A stretch of 64,000 bases of DNA. Source: Ianthella basta (lineage: Eukaryota; Porifera; Demospongiae; Verongiida; Ianthellidae). Below are positions 10,376 to 21,700 of the stretch, piece by piece. The stretch is taken from positions 6,226,088 through 6,290,087 of the forward strand of contig OZ025883.1 of NCBI GenBank assembly GCA_964019415.1. Direction: 5' to 3'. Position 1 is the first letter of the stretch, and the number at the start of each line of letters is the position of its first letter. The position numbers and the translations under genes were made by a program. The notes beneath the pieces are model-generated. The model was not told the origin of the DNA, searched no databases, and worked only from the letters and a program-made list of their open reading frames with translations.

Positions 10376-11327
10376 ACTTAGACCCCAGCAGTACAGAACT
10401 CACAGTACATTGTAACTATACACACACAGTACTAGTATATTGTGTCGGTGTGTTCACTTGTATCTTATTGTATGTTTTGTAAAAATTTTGTTGCCAACTG
10501 TCCTCTATAATGATATTCATGATCCGCCATGCAAGCTAATATAATTCGTCACGTGCATACACTAAATTCTGCACAGCTGCGAAGTATTCCACGTGCTCGA
10601 GGACTGGATCGGAGGAGTTTTTGGATCGGCTCTGTTTTGCGAACGCTGGACTTTCACTCTGCGTCCCAAAGTATGTTCTTGTTCAGGTGAAGACCACATC
10701 CCGTGACGGCACATGCGGGGAATTACAAGGAACGAGCTAGCGTTTGGTTCTGTAGCGGACGTCTCTCTTCTCCACTGAGTCGGCCCCAGTCGTTCATAGT
10801 CTTCCCAGACCACTTGACAGTCTCTAATGGACGCGCTCTGGAGGGCCGTAGACCTCGAGCGGGCGGTACAGTGAGTTGTGGGCGGAATGCACCAGTTTTC
10901 TCACCATTTAGAGTCATTGCTGGTTGCTCTGGCTGAAGTACACCCGTAACTGTCGACACGGGGTAGTCTGGTCCAGGCAAACTGTATATATGCGTACGTG
11001 TGTGTCAGTCTTTCAACACTCCTTTCTGTGGTCACCACACACTGCACCCCTTACTAGGCTGTTGCCCGGCCAGCCCTTCACCCCCACCTTAATTGCCGTC
11101 ATTGCCTGTATTGATTACTGAGAGTCGTGTACATTCCAGGGGATTTCCCCTTTGCCCAGCCTGCCCCAGTCCTTCTGCAGCTGGTTGTGTTAACCTTATT
11201 TATGTCCATTAATATGACATGTGATTGCAAGCATGTCTGTTACCAATGTGTACACATCACAGTTTGTATGTTAGTAATGTACAGTGTGTTGTGTCCTACC
11301 ACCAGACTCCCCTCACACTGTGTACAG
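10376..11327. other. Intergenic, no supported gene
   Basis: The region holds a GC-richer patch at 10,560-10,990 and no ORF of recognisable family. A poly-A signal for the upstream gene could not be picked out. Confidence 0.4.
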
Positions 11328-11487
11328 ATGAAGGAGACAAGGAAGAGGCTGTACCACAGTGAGTCAGGTGTGAAGAAGATGGCTGTCGGACATCACCTCG
11401 ATGAGAGGTCCTACACAATTGAGTGAATCCACAACTTGCTCTCTGGAGAGAGGGTCAAGAGACAGGACTTTGTCAAGTTGGATGAAG
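11328..11487 (+). pseudogene. Myeloid leukemia factor (MLF)-like exon with in-frame stop
   Basis: Bounded by TGTACAG and GAAG/GTAAG, the frame reads KETRKRLYHSESGVKKMAVG, HHLDERSYTIE, stop (TGA 11,424-11,426), then LLSGERVKRQDFVKLDE. This follows the MLF1/MLF2 core, where ETRK...DSESG..KMAIGHH...RAHVI precedes ..TGEE...QEF.N..E. A CGA-to-TGA change would explain the stop. No other MLF exons were found nearby, so this looks like an isolated duplicated exon. Family assignment is from remembered motif similarity. Confidence 0.7.
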
Positions 11488-11782
11488 GTAAGGGAGATTT
11501 GGGTGTGGAGACCAGTGGGGTGGAGATTTGTGTGTGGGGACCATTGAGTGGTGGATGTTTGTGTTAAGAGACTAAATTGAACACTATTGAGGGACAGTAA
11601 TTTATCTTGACTTTGGAAGGAATGAGAGTAGAGAGTGTTCACTAAAGATGGCTACCTACTCCAGTTAATGCCTATTCACCAATAGCTGCAGGTCTGTAGG
11701 AAGCATTTAAAATGTGGTGTGGCCAGCTGAAAATCATCTCTGGTGTCACCCCAGTGCTGCTAAAGAGATTTTGTCAGTGCAT

Positions 11783-12010
11783 TCTATATCGGGTCCAAAG
11801 CGTCCTATATGGGGTCCAATGCGTCCTATATCGGGTCCAGTGCATCCTATATGGGGTCCAGTGCGTCCTATGTTGGGTCCAGTGAGCACTATATGGGGTC
11901 CAGTGCATTCTGTATCGGGTCTAGTGCGTCCTATGGTGGGTCCAGTGTGTCCTATATGGAGTCCAGTGCATCCTATATGGGGTCCAGTGTGTCCTATATG
12001 GGGTTCTAGT
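11783..12010. repeat. 21-bp minisatellite, about 11 copies
   Basis: Units of the form GCGTCCTATATGGGGTCCAGT repeat at exactly 21 bp, which translates as a Gly-Ser-Ser-Ala-Ser-Tyr heptad in one frame. A related, more degenerate array lies at 16,000-16,245, again just upstream of an mTOR pseudo-exon. No start or domain context supports expression. Confidence 0.9.
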
Positions 12011-12082
12011 GCGTACTATAAGGTCTTGCTTTCATATTATCCCTTAATTGGTCTTCATTATAGTTTCTTTTGGTCTCGACAG

Positions 12083-12209
12083 GGAGGATCTCCAAGAATG
12101 ACTGGGTGGAGTGGTTGTGTCAGCTTGGAGTGGAGCTGCTGAAGGAGTTCCCTAGCCCCACCTTGCGTTCCTGTTGGGCTCATGCTCAAGTGTACAAGGC
12201 ACTTCCTTA
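12083..12209 (+). pseudogene. mTOR FAT-region exon, copy 2 (open frame)
   Basis: A paralogue of 1191-1317 with TGG where copy 1 has a stop. The frame reads RISKNDWVEWLCQLGVELLK, then EFPSPTLRSCWAHAQVYKALP up to GTGAGT. The exon itself is intact, but exons downstream in the same order (15.5-16.7 kb) are degenerate, so the locus is treated as a pseudogene. Confidence 0.7.
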
Positions 12210-12464
12210 GTGAGTGGAGTGTGTGAGTGTGGGTGTGAGAGTGACTGGTGAGGTGCTTGAGTGAGTGGCAGTGGCAGTACTCTATACTGAGACTGTTTTG
12301 GGACTGTAAATTGCAAATTACTAGTTATCATGTCTACAGTAAATTATTTAATTTTTCATTTTTGACCACTCTGAAGGTAGAAATTATATTTATTGCATAG
12401 CAACATGTGTGAAAATGTTTGTAGCTGCATTTTAGACTATTTCCTCATTTTTGTACTCTTATTT

Positions 12465-12705
12465 CTATTGCCGTATGCCATATTCCCTGGTGACTTTCAC
12501 TCGGTGGTACCAGTTCCCTATGTTTGTAAAAGATGCATAAATCCTCTGGGGGGATGCCATATTCCCTAGTAAAATTTATTTCGGGGGACCAGATGCCTGA
12601 TGTTTCCAGAGGATGCTTAAATCCCTAGGGGGATGCCATATTCCCCAGTGAATTTCACTTGGGGTTGCCACTGTGCCATGTTTGTAGGGGATGCCTAAAT
12701 CATGT
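12465..12705. repeat. Three tandem copies of a ~79-bp unit
   Basis: GATGCCATATTCCC or close variants start at about 12,475, 12,556 and 12,634. Each is followed by a GTACCAG-like stretch and GGATGC.TAAATC. The copies are diverged, so the array is old. Confidence 0.75.
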
Positions 12706-13119
12706 GGTGGTGGTGGTTATATTCAATTTAGCCTGTGTTTCTCACTGCAGCTCCTTGTGTTCAATTGTACGTTGTATTCGGAAGAAGTGTCATTTCCCTT
12801 AATATTTCACATAACATGCAGTATTTAATCATTGTCCTTTGAACCGTCTTCCTTACCACTGGGCAGGTCAGGGGAAGGGACTGGCTTAGCAAGGTTCATT
12901 TCAGTGTTTCAGAGGTCAATTACTTCCCTACCTTCAAACGCTCCAACTTTAACATGAAGCTACCTCCATCGCTGTCTGCTTTTGCTCTTTCCTAGTCTTC
13001 TAGAGGAAGATGTCCCTGAAATCCTTTCTGGCCACAGCATTTCAGCTCAAAGCAGTAACCAGTTCACTGCAAGCTCTCCGTGTAGCACGTTCTTTTACTT
13101 TTGAATACACGCATTCATT

Positions 13120-13640
13120 CGTGTGCAACTCAACACGTTAGTGTGTGTAGACTACACCTCATGGGAAGTACATGGAATACACACAATGGATATTTTTCAA
13201 AGATATAATGTCCAACTATCTGCACATGTGTGAGGTGGAGTAACATCATCTCGGGTGTGGTTATGATGTAACAAACATGGCCACCTATTGGGGTATTCAA
13301 AGCTGAAGGATCAGACTTGTAATCAAGCTAATATCCTCTCCTCCAACCACCTGACAGACTATCACAACTGCTCTGAGTATATTGTATGGTCTGTTTCTAT
13401 ACACGTGAGCACGACTTTATTTGCTGTCCTGTATGGTCACTACTCGTGTGTTCATGTGGTATAATACACAATACGCACACTCTATTGTCTGCACATTATT
13501 GTGTGTCCACATTTCCCGGTGAAATGGTTTTGGAAACTTGTCTGAAATTCCATTAGTGGTGACTTTGTTAGTCACAAGATGGCTCATGTCAAACAGAACA
13601 CTCCTATCCCCTCACCTGTCCCCGTATGAATCACAAGTTA
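13120..13640. repeat. Duplicated non-coding block (paralogue of 1-394)
   Basis: It shares with the window start the same ordered phrases (CACCTGACAGAC, ACTTTATTTGCTGTCC, CAAGATGGCTCATGTC). It lies between mTOR pseudo-exons, tying both blocks to one duplicated locus. Confidence 0.7.
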
Positions 13641-13917
13641 TTGTATTTTATGTGATGAGTAAATGCAAAATACCGTCAAGTGTCAGTTTCTGAATATGGC
13701 ACTCTAATGATTGTAAATTTTATGTTTTGTTTGACAAGAGTTTGACAACTGTAATTTGTGGCAATTTGCTTCTTTTTACTGTACCGTGAAATTATTTGTT
13801 CAAAACTTTAATAAATGCAGTGTTTCTCAGCATGGCAATGAGCATGTGACTGCCATGTGACTCGATGATATAATAGCATCACATGATTGTCATGTGACTT
13901 GTTTTTTGCAGGGATAA

Positions 13918-14110
13918 GCTGTTCAAGTTGTCTGGTGAGAACTGGACAGGTGCATTGTGATTGACGACATCTGGTGTGACAGCAGCCGTGGCCAGGGTTC
14001 TGGTGGAATGGTCTATGATGAGTGAGTACGTGCAGGTGATCCCAGAGGACAGTGTTGTGTGGTGTTCTACCGGTCAGTGACAGCAGTGCAGGGGAGAGGT
14101 ACCTGCTGAC
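13918..14110 (+). pseudogene. mTOR FAT-region exon, degenerate copy
   Basis: A paralogue of 16,511-16,700, sharing the preceding CATGTGACT-rich intron and AGAAGCTGTTC-like start. Readable ancestral pieces are MMSEYVQVIPEDS and, after a one-base shift, VFYRSVTAVQG. They correspond to the mTOR stretch MEEYTCMIPRDTHDGAFYRAVLAL. Stops and shifts show it is dead. The one-base shift between the two pieces is shared with the copy at 16.5 kb. Confidence 0.65.
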
Positions 14111-14184
14111 CCAAGAGGTGAGGGAAGAGCAGTGTACTTAATGCTCCCTTGTGTGTTGAAGGTTCGAACAACTGATTTCCTTCT

Positions 14185-14340
14185 TCCTGTCTTCACCCTC
14201 CCTGCATTTCCTCCCCTCCCCTCTCACTCCTCTCCCCTCCCTTCCCCCTGCCCTCCCTTCCCCTTGTCCTCCCTGTTCCCTCTCCCCTCTACCCCTCCCT
14301 TCTCATGTCCCTCTTTACCCCTCCCTCCACTCCCCTGACA
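14185..14340. repeat. Pyrimidine-rich tract
   Basis: A C/T tract (CCCTCCC, CTCCCCTC units) on the + strand, like those at 1870 and 2785. Confidence 0.85.
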
Positions 14341-14391
14341 TATCAGGGATGACGAGAGGGTCAATTTGTGTCTATGAGTGTTCCATTCTGT

Positions 14392-14524
14392 AGGTTTATG
14401 AGGCGTTGATGAGCATTCACGTAGCTAAAAAGGAAAGTCAAGTAAAACGTTTCGACCACGAGGGTCTTCATCAGTTACAAAATCTTTTTAGCTACGTGAA
14501 TGCTCATCAACGCCTCATAAACCT
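14392..14524 (-). mobile_element. Palindromic element with hammerhead-ribozyme-like core
   Basis: Perfect 40-bp inverted repeats (14,392-14,431 and 14,485-14,524) flank a 53-bp centre. On the minus strand the centre holds CTGATGA (14,474-14,468), a short stem GACC/GGTC, then GAAAC (14,453-14,449), in hammerhead order CUGAUGA-stem II-GAAAC. Such cores are known in Penelope-like elements and related retroposons. A complete stem I/III arrangement was not proven, and one extra A sits before stem II. Confidence 0.6.
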
Positions 14525-15214
<690 letters not shown>

Positions 15215-15542
15215 TCTACAGAGTATATATTGATACCATGGCAGTCTATCTGTACTTGGCCTCATTGGTCTCCGCTGGTCCTCCTTGGTCTACCAGGTGC
15301 ACACATTGTCTGTACACAGTAGTTTGTATATGTACTCCACAGCATCCTCACTTCTTGCCCACAGTGTTGAGTTGATACCAAGTGGTCCTAAGGGGGGTGA
15401 CAACACCAACAGCCTTGCTCAGCATGGTCGTCCTGGAGTGCTGTGCCAGTGTCCATCTTGTACTCAGTCTGGTGTTTAACAGTGCACGCGCGTGTCTTTG
15501 TCTTGGGTGTGTGGTGATCACCACTGTGCTTTGTGAAAGCAG

Positions 15543-15809
15543 TTGGGCGTCCACAATGCCACCACTATCAACAGTATTCAGGAGTTCTACCATCAGGTGA
15601 GCATCGTGTGCAGTGTTGGTATATAGTGTATGTGTGTGTGAGGAGCTGTTGGTAGTGCGTGTGAGGACCCATTGGTGGTCTGTGTATATACATAATTTAA
15701 CACGACCATTTTGTTTCTCTGTTGCCATAGTGACAGGGAGAAGGCCTTTGGTTTCACTCCCATTCCCATGTTGGATCAGATACTGAGCTGTTTCAAGCTA
15801 AAGCAACAG
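15543..15809 (+). pseudogene. Two possible mTOR FAT-region exons
   Basis: Candidate exons 15,543-15,596 and 15,731-15,809 are flanked by AG and GTGAG/GTGTG. The second reads DREKAFGFTPIPMLDQILSC then FKLKQQ, resembling mTOR FQKGPTPAILESLISINNKLQQ. Their position between the 12,083 exon and the 16,511 exon follows the order in mTOR, which supports the call. The similarity is weak. Confidence 0.45.
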
Positions 15810-15999
15810 GTGTGTATATGGGTGGGTGTGTGTTTGTATGTGCCTTTTCTCGTTTTTTAATCCATAAAGGCTCTTTGTAGTCCCAGAATAGTCTCCAGCT
15901 AATCTCTTAATGGTCACCAAGTAGTTTCCAATGGTCTGTGGGTAGTCTCCTGGTAGTGTCTAAATTGTCTGCAGATAATCTCTGAGTGGTCTCCCTGTG

Positions 16000-16245
16000 A
16001 AGGTCCAATGTGTCCTATGGAGGGTCGAGTGTGTCCTATAGAGGGTCCACTGCTATCTTTAGGGAGTCCAGTGCATCAGATAGAGGGTCCAGTGTGTTTT
16101 GTAGGGGGTCCAGTGCATCATATAAGGGGGTCCAGTGAGTTCTATAGTGGGTCCAGTCCGTTCTATAAGGGGTGCAGTGTGTTCTATAAGGGGTCCAGTG
16201 CATTATATAAGGCTGGGGTGCAGTGCATTCAATAAGGGTCCAGTG
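16000..16245. repeat. Degenerate 21-22-bp minisatellite
   Basis: Units like GTGTCCTATAGAGGGTCCA repeat with small length changes. They are related to the 21-bp array at 11.8-12.0 kb by the common CCTATA..GGGTCCAGTG core. Confidence 0.8.
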
Positions 16246-16510
16246 GCAGACATTAGTCACCAGTTATTGTATTATGAGTGTCGAAATATTCAAACATATC
16301 ATTTTCTGAAAAGGACAGTTTGACGATGGTAAATCTGTTTCCATGACAAGGTGTGCAAAATTCTTGACAAGCATAGTTTGTGAGAATTTGCTCCATTTTA
16401 TTATAATGCGAAATTGCAAAGCTTTCTCAAATGCAGTGTTCGTCACCATGGTAACGAGCAGGTGACAGTCATGTGACTGAATGTTGTGTCATCTGACTTG
16501 GTTATTGCAG

Positions 16511-16700
16511 GAGAAGCTGTTCGCGTTGCCTTATGAGGACTGGTGGATTGTGGATGACGTGATCCGGTGTGGCATGGCTCACATGAGGGCAGCCTCGGTC
16601 TGGGGTCTGGGGGAGTGTTCTATGATGAGTAAGTACGTGCAGATGATTCCAGAGGACAGTGTTGAGGGGTGTTCTGCCGGTCAGTGACAGCAGTGCAGGG
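16511..16700 (+). pseudogene. mTOR FAT-region exon, better-preserved copy
   Basis: After GTTATTGCAG the frame reads EKLFALPYEDWWIVDD, then MAHMRAASVWGLGECSMM and SKYVQMIPEDS. It follows mTOR CCEKWTLVND...KMARMAAAAAWGLGQWDSMEEYTCMIPRD. Beyond that, a one-base shift is needed to continue as VFCRSVTAVQG, and the current frame ends at TGA. The same shift occurs in the 13,918 copy, so both descend from an already broken exon. Confidence 0.75.
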
Positions 16701-17247
16701 AGAGGTACCTGCTGGCCTAACAGGGGAGGGGAGGGGAGAACTACACAGTGCTCCTTTCTGTATGATGTGCCCTATGACGGGGTTGTAGACATGGGCTTCA
16801 GGGTATGGGCAGGGCCTCCGTCATGATCGATGACATTTTGCACGAAGTGCCAGTTTTAACACAATTGCCAAGCATTGGTCCGATCCCCTCAACGCACACA
16901 CCATGTAATATACATCCCTGGTATATTATATGTATGCCCATATCCATGAATCATGTGTATCATTTGTGTTACTATGTGTTATTCCACAATATTGTATGGT
17001 TTGTATGTGTGTGTATTTCTATGTACATACTGTATGAACATACATGCACAACTTTAGCCTATTGCACTCATTACTTCACACCAGCTTATAATTTTCACAC
17101 AAGTTAGTTATTACAAGTGGAATTGAGTTAATCAGTACAAAGCCTACACTGTATCTAAATGCTATTCACACAATGAAGTTATGGTTCACTCTTGTATCCG
17201 ATCCTGTGTCCGTATCCAGAGACTAACCAATCTTGTGTATCCGAGGA

Positions 17248-17909
17248 CTAACCCCACCAACGGCGGCGACGTACATGACGGATAACCCTACGCACATGAG
17301 GGGCAGCCTTACGTGCATGACGGACAGCCCTACGTACATGACGGACAATCCTGGGAATCCTGAGAATTGTTCGAAATACACCCCACTGAAGTTTGACCAA
17401 TTTGTCTTTGTCCATTTGCCGTTTTTTCTCCGGAAACTTGGCTTGTATGCGTTCACCGCTTTCTTCTTGGCTGTGTGTCTCCTCATGCTCTATATCATTG
17501 CTGTCGGCCTGTTTGCCTTGGTCTTCCTCTCTCTCGCTGTCCTCCAATTCTTGGAGAAGGGCATCCAGATCATCTTCATAGTCGCCATCTACATCATCTG
17601 TGGCATGAGAAGAAATGATCAAGGCATGAACCTCTTACATGTAGTAGCTCCAGTACTTGGTTGTATATACATGTATAGTGTCCTCATGGTGCAGAGAGAT
17701 CTGCTGAGACTACATGTCAGTGCTATTCCCTGTAGTACTGAAACAGGCAGACTGAAGAATGGTTGTAGTCTCTGATGAGTGTTTTGGTCCTCACCTTCCA
17801 TACCGTTCTCATCAGCCCATTCTGGCTGCTGTCCTTCCTTCTGCGCTGAGCTCATGGAACCAAACAAAAGGCTGCCAAAGATGGCTACAAATAGGAATGC
17901 GGTCTTCAT
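17248..17909 (-). CDS. Secreted cationic heptad-repeat peptide precursor 1 (putative antimicrobial peptide)
   Basis: Two exons on minus, 17,909-17,795 and 17,597-17,248, have a GAAG/GTGAGG donor and CCACAG acceptor and give 154 aa. Residues 1-22 form a signal peptide (MKTAFLFVAIFGSLLFGSM). An acidic propiece follows (DGDYEDDLDALLQELEDSE, then EERE/HEETHSQEE). After a basic site (EKKR) and LVKLQW comes a cationic tail of four heptads, each of the type V-R-H-V-R-R, ending RRRRWWG. The last 36 residues hold 13 Arg, 4 His and 1 Lys and no acid. Val/Ile at positions a and d would make an amphipathic helix. The terminal Gly could donate an amide. This architecture is that of host-defence peptide precursors, where the acidic part neutralises the toxic tail until secretion. 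No named family was recognised. The start is the second Met, which gives the better signal sequence. A near-identical paralogue lies at 22.8-23.5 kb. Confidence 0.8.
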
Positions 17910-17982
17910 CCTGCTGCCGGGAACTTGTTCCACTTTCGCTGGACGTCCAACCTTGCTGTTGTTTGTTGTGTTGCAGTTGCTT

Positions 17983-17990
17983 TATTTATA
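17983..17990 (-). promoter_or_regulatory. TATA box of peptide gene 1
   Basis: TATAAATA on minus, about 75 bp upstream of the ATG at 17,909. It is conserved with its surroundings in the second gene copy (23,550-23,559). Confidence 0.65.
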
Positions 17991-18125
17991 GACTATTCTC
18001 TATTGTCTTCCTACTGATTAGGCCCACTACTGAGTACTGCATATGAACAGAGTGGCAGGAAATAACATTGACCACTGCAGTCGGAGGACAATACTGTGTA
18101 TTTACGGTATATGCCAGTGGTACTC

Positions 18126-19867
18126 ACCATTGCAATGGGTAGCTGTACATACATATGTACGTATGTAATTTTGTTTTTACACTTACTAGCTGAATACCGC
18201 CCTTTGGGTGCGTTCCCAGCCTATTGCCTGCAATTTGAACACATGTAGCGAATCAAAATAATTATTGTGTATTTTAAGTGTCCCGTTTCTGTAGACTAAC
18301 TCCGTAAAACTCCACGGGCACAAAGTTTCTTAGGTTAGTGTATTTCATCTAAAGGAGGCCAGCAGCAATGACACCAGCCACCTTAGACCACTCACAGTTT
18401 TGTTATTTTGCCATGTGCCACACTTGGTGTTGATTGGTATAGAAAACTGATGGAGGAGTTTATGGACAAAGGAACTACAATCTTTAAATTGTCCTATCCC
18501 ATAGATATTGTGGTGACTGTAAAGATGCAAGAAGTCAGGCGAAGCGGCCTTTAACCAAATTTCAGCTCTGCCATGTCCCTCTCTCACAACACCTCCCCAT
18601 ACTCCTACCACGATTAGTGATCATTCTTCACCAACTGAAGGAATATTTCATGGGACACCTACAAACATGATTTACATACCACCACCACGCACCACACAGT
18701 GCAAGTTACATTACGATCGTGCACCACTTGTGCTAGTAGTGTAAAAGCACTAGTCGCTGGTTGAAGAATACCACCATGCAGCGCAATGTTACAGAGGCTC
18801 AGGACCACATGAGCAAAAAGAGCTATTGCACTAGTTGGTGGTAGAATATTGAACACAACCCATGCATGCAAGCTGCAATAGTTCAGGAGCATGTTCTAGT
18901 ACAGTAGAGAGAAAGACCACCAGCACATTGTGATAGAGGCTCAGGACCACATGTGCACTGCACAATGCAGTAAGCAAAGTTGTGTACGTAACTTGCACAA
19001 AAGGGTGTGTAGACTGTAACGTATGCCCATATATGCTAGTTACATTGCTTACTGCATTGTGTACTCGAGTGGTGGCCTGAGAAGCCATATTGTTCACATA
19101 GGACTTGTCCCACATGTTCCTTTATAGTAGACAATACCATTCAAGCTGCTTTCCTATGCTAATCAATAGGCACCATTTATATTTTGGAATATCATCGTTG
19201 TGTTTCCGTATATTGAGTGGTGCCCTTTGTATACCTCTGAAGCTTCCAATGGTACAAACACAAGTGGACCATGTCAATAGAGAAAGGCACACAGCTGTCT
19301 TGTGGTTACAAGGTCATTCCACTCCTTAGAAGCGGAATTGCTTAAGGGTATCACAGCATATGGGTTACAAACCATTGTACAAGCAAACCAACGCATGCAT
19401 TCTGTAAAGGCACAGATCCCGAGGTACCCCTTTGACTGATGCAGTCAAAAGTTGAACGACCCATTTACCAGTGATGAAGGAGAACTACCTATCTTTGGAT
19501 TACCATCAAGGATAACCTTTTTCAGCCAGCATACTCCTCCTCCAGGCACACAGTAACATCTGCATCCTTGTTCAGAATGTTATGCCAATCATTAATACAG
19601 TCAGCATAAATTATATAGCATTTCAACATTTAGCTAGGGATTACCTTCACTATATAGTCCATCCAGAAACTTGAACTCTTACTAACCAATAGTCTGTGAA
19701 ATCTTGATGTGTCTTCCAGGCCATCAGCAATGCTGCATCCCCAACTACTATCTGAAGTACTGAACATTCACAGCATACATGGAGACATAGCTGGTGGGTA
19801 GTTTGAGTGTTAGGGGGCGCAGATGCCCCCAGTTTTTTAATCCGGAGCACATCTTTTCTGTGAGCTC
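18126..19867. other. Duplicated non-coding region with a SINE-like head and a decayed exon-like block
   Basis: 18,183-18,340 starts CTAGCTGAATACCGCCCTTT, a short retroposon head also seen at 37,087. 18,660-18,850 resembles 24,045-24,180. 19,135-19,380 is repeated at 20,240 and 21,135 (phrase CCTATGCTAATCAATAG). 19,440-19,770 resembles 24,320-24,620. On minus that last pair retains blocks such as LDGNP.IG and GLED, suggesting a decayed exon of an unidentified gene. Confidence 0.5.
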
Positions 19868-21700
19868 ATATCCTGTGTGTGGTGTGGTCTGGTCCAGTGT
19901 CACTCCACACAGTGTGTGTATGTGAGTGTAGTGTTTACCACATGTCCTGTGTGTGGTGTGGTCTGGTCCAGTGTCACTCCACACAGTGTGTGTATGTGAG
20001 TGTAGTGTTTACCTCATCTTCTGTGTGTGTTGTGGTCTGGTCCAGTGTCACTCCACATGGCGTGTGTATGTGAGTGTAGTGTTTACCTCATGTCCTGTGT
20101 GTGGTGTGGTGTATAATTGTGTGTGGTTCCTTCACTGTACAATGGACCATTCCAGATGCATGTCTGTATGATTGAATGCCCATCTGTGTGCATGTATGTC
20201 CATCCCTAACCGAACTCACTTCCCCCTCTGCCTCTCAAACTACTTTCCTATGCTAATCAATAGGCACCATTTATATGTTGGGATATTCTTGTTGTGTTTC
20301 CGCACACTGAGTGGTGCCCTTTGTATACCTCTGAAGCTTTCAATGGTACAAACACAAGTGGACCATGTCAATAGAGAAGCCACACAGCTGTCTTGTGGTT
20401 ACAAGGTCATTCCACTCCTTGGAAGTGGAATCACTTCAAGGTATCACTAGCATACGGATGTCGAACCATTGTACACGTTGGTGTATTTGCAAATACACTA
20501 ACGCATGCATCTGTAAAGGCACAAACCAAGCACCACACAGTGCGTGCATGTGGGTGTAGTGTTTACCTCATATCCTGTGTGAGGTGTGGTGTATACTTCT
20601 GTGTGTTTCCTTCATTGTACAACAGAAAGGTATGTGACATTCCATTTGTGTCTGCATGCTTGTGTTTACACACAAACATGCAGGATAAAAACGGTGCAAA
20701 TTGACGCCGTTTTGACTTACCGTTTACACACAAACGATGAAAATACTAGAGTAAAACAATCATATCCTAATCCGCTGTTGAAGGTGGATACAGCCTTGTG
20801 AGTGTAGTATGTGAGTGTAGTGTTTACCTCATGTTCTGTGTGTGTTGTGGTCTGGTCCAGTGTCACTCCACACGGCGTGTGTATGTGAGTGTAGTGTTTA
20901 CCTCATGTTCTGTGTGTGGTGTGGTCTGGTCCAGTGTCACTCCACACAGTGTGTGTATGTGAGTGTAGTGTTTACCTCATGTCCTGTGTGTGGTGTGGTG
21001 TATAATTGTGTGTGTTTCCTTCACTGTACAATGGACCATTCCTGATGCATGTCTGTATGATTGAATGCCCATCTGTGTGAATGTGTGTTCATCCCTAACC
21101 GAACTCACTTCCCCCTCTGCCTCTCAAACTACTTTCCTATGCTAATCAATAGACACCATTTATATGTTGGGATATTCTTGTTGTGTTTCCGCACACTGAG
21201 TGGTGCCCTTTGTATACCTCTGAAGCTTCCAATGGTACAAACACAAGTGGAACATGTCAATACAGAAAGCCACACAGCTGTCTTGTGGTTACAAGGTCAT
21301 TCCACTCCTTGGAAGTGGAATCACTTCAAGGTATCACTAGCATATGGGTGTCGAACCATTGTACACATTGGTGTATTTGCAAATACACTAACGCATGCAT
21401 CTGTAAAGGCACAAACCAAGCACTGCACAGTGTGTGTATGTGGGTGTAGTGTTTACCTCATATCCTGTGTGAGGTGTAGTGTATAATTCTGTGTGTTTCC
21501 TTCATTGTACAACAGAAAGGTATGTGACATTCTATTTGTGTCTGCATGCTTGTGTTTACACACAGACATGCAGGATAAAAATGGTGCAAATTGACACCAT
21601 TTTGACTTACCGTTTACACACAAACGATGAAAATGCTAGAGAAAAATGATCACATCCTAATCCGCTGTTGAGGGTGGATACTTGCAAAAACGGTGCCACA
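19868..21700. repeat. ~0.9-kb tandem duplication built on the 74-bp minisatellite
   Basis: 19,868-20,790 and 20,812-21,690 are tandem copies. Each contains two to three 74-bp minisatellite units, then the segment with CCTATGCTAATCAATAG and TTCCACTCCTTGGAAGTGG, then a further partial minisatellite unit and an end with CCTAATCCGCTGTTGA. Divergence is low, so this duplication is recent. Confidence 0.85.

Larger units (their letters stand above)
16780..18125. repeat. Segmental duplication unit A (carries peptide gene 1)
   Basis: Nearly the whole block aligns to 22,350-23,660 in the same orientation, starting at GACGGGGTTGTAGACATGGG. It covers 3' flank, both exons, intron and TATA box of the peptide gene. 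A short piece of the same left boundary recurs at about 25,520-25,580. Confidence 0.9.

Noticed and set aside
11809..12009. Gly-Ser-Ser-Ala-Ser-Tyr repeat protein
   Set aside because: It comes entirely from the 21-bp minisatellite, with no start context, signal or splice support.
17100..17250. Bacterial origin of the cationic peptide genes
   Set aside because: They have a spliceosomal intron, TATA boxes and the same base composition as neighbours, which indicates animal genes.
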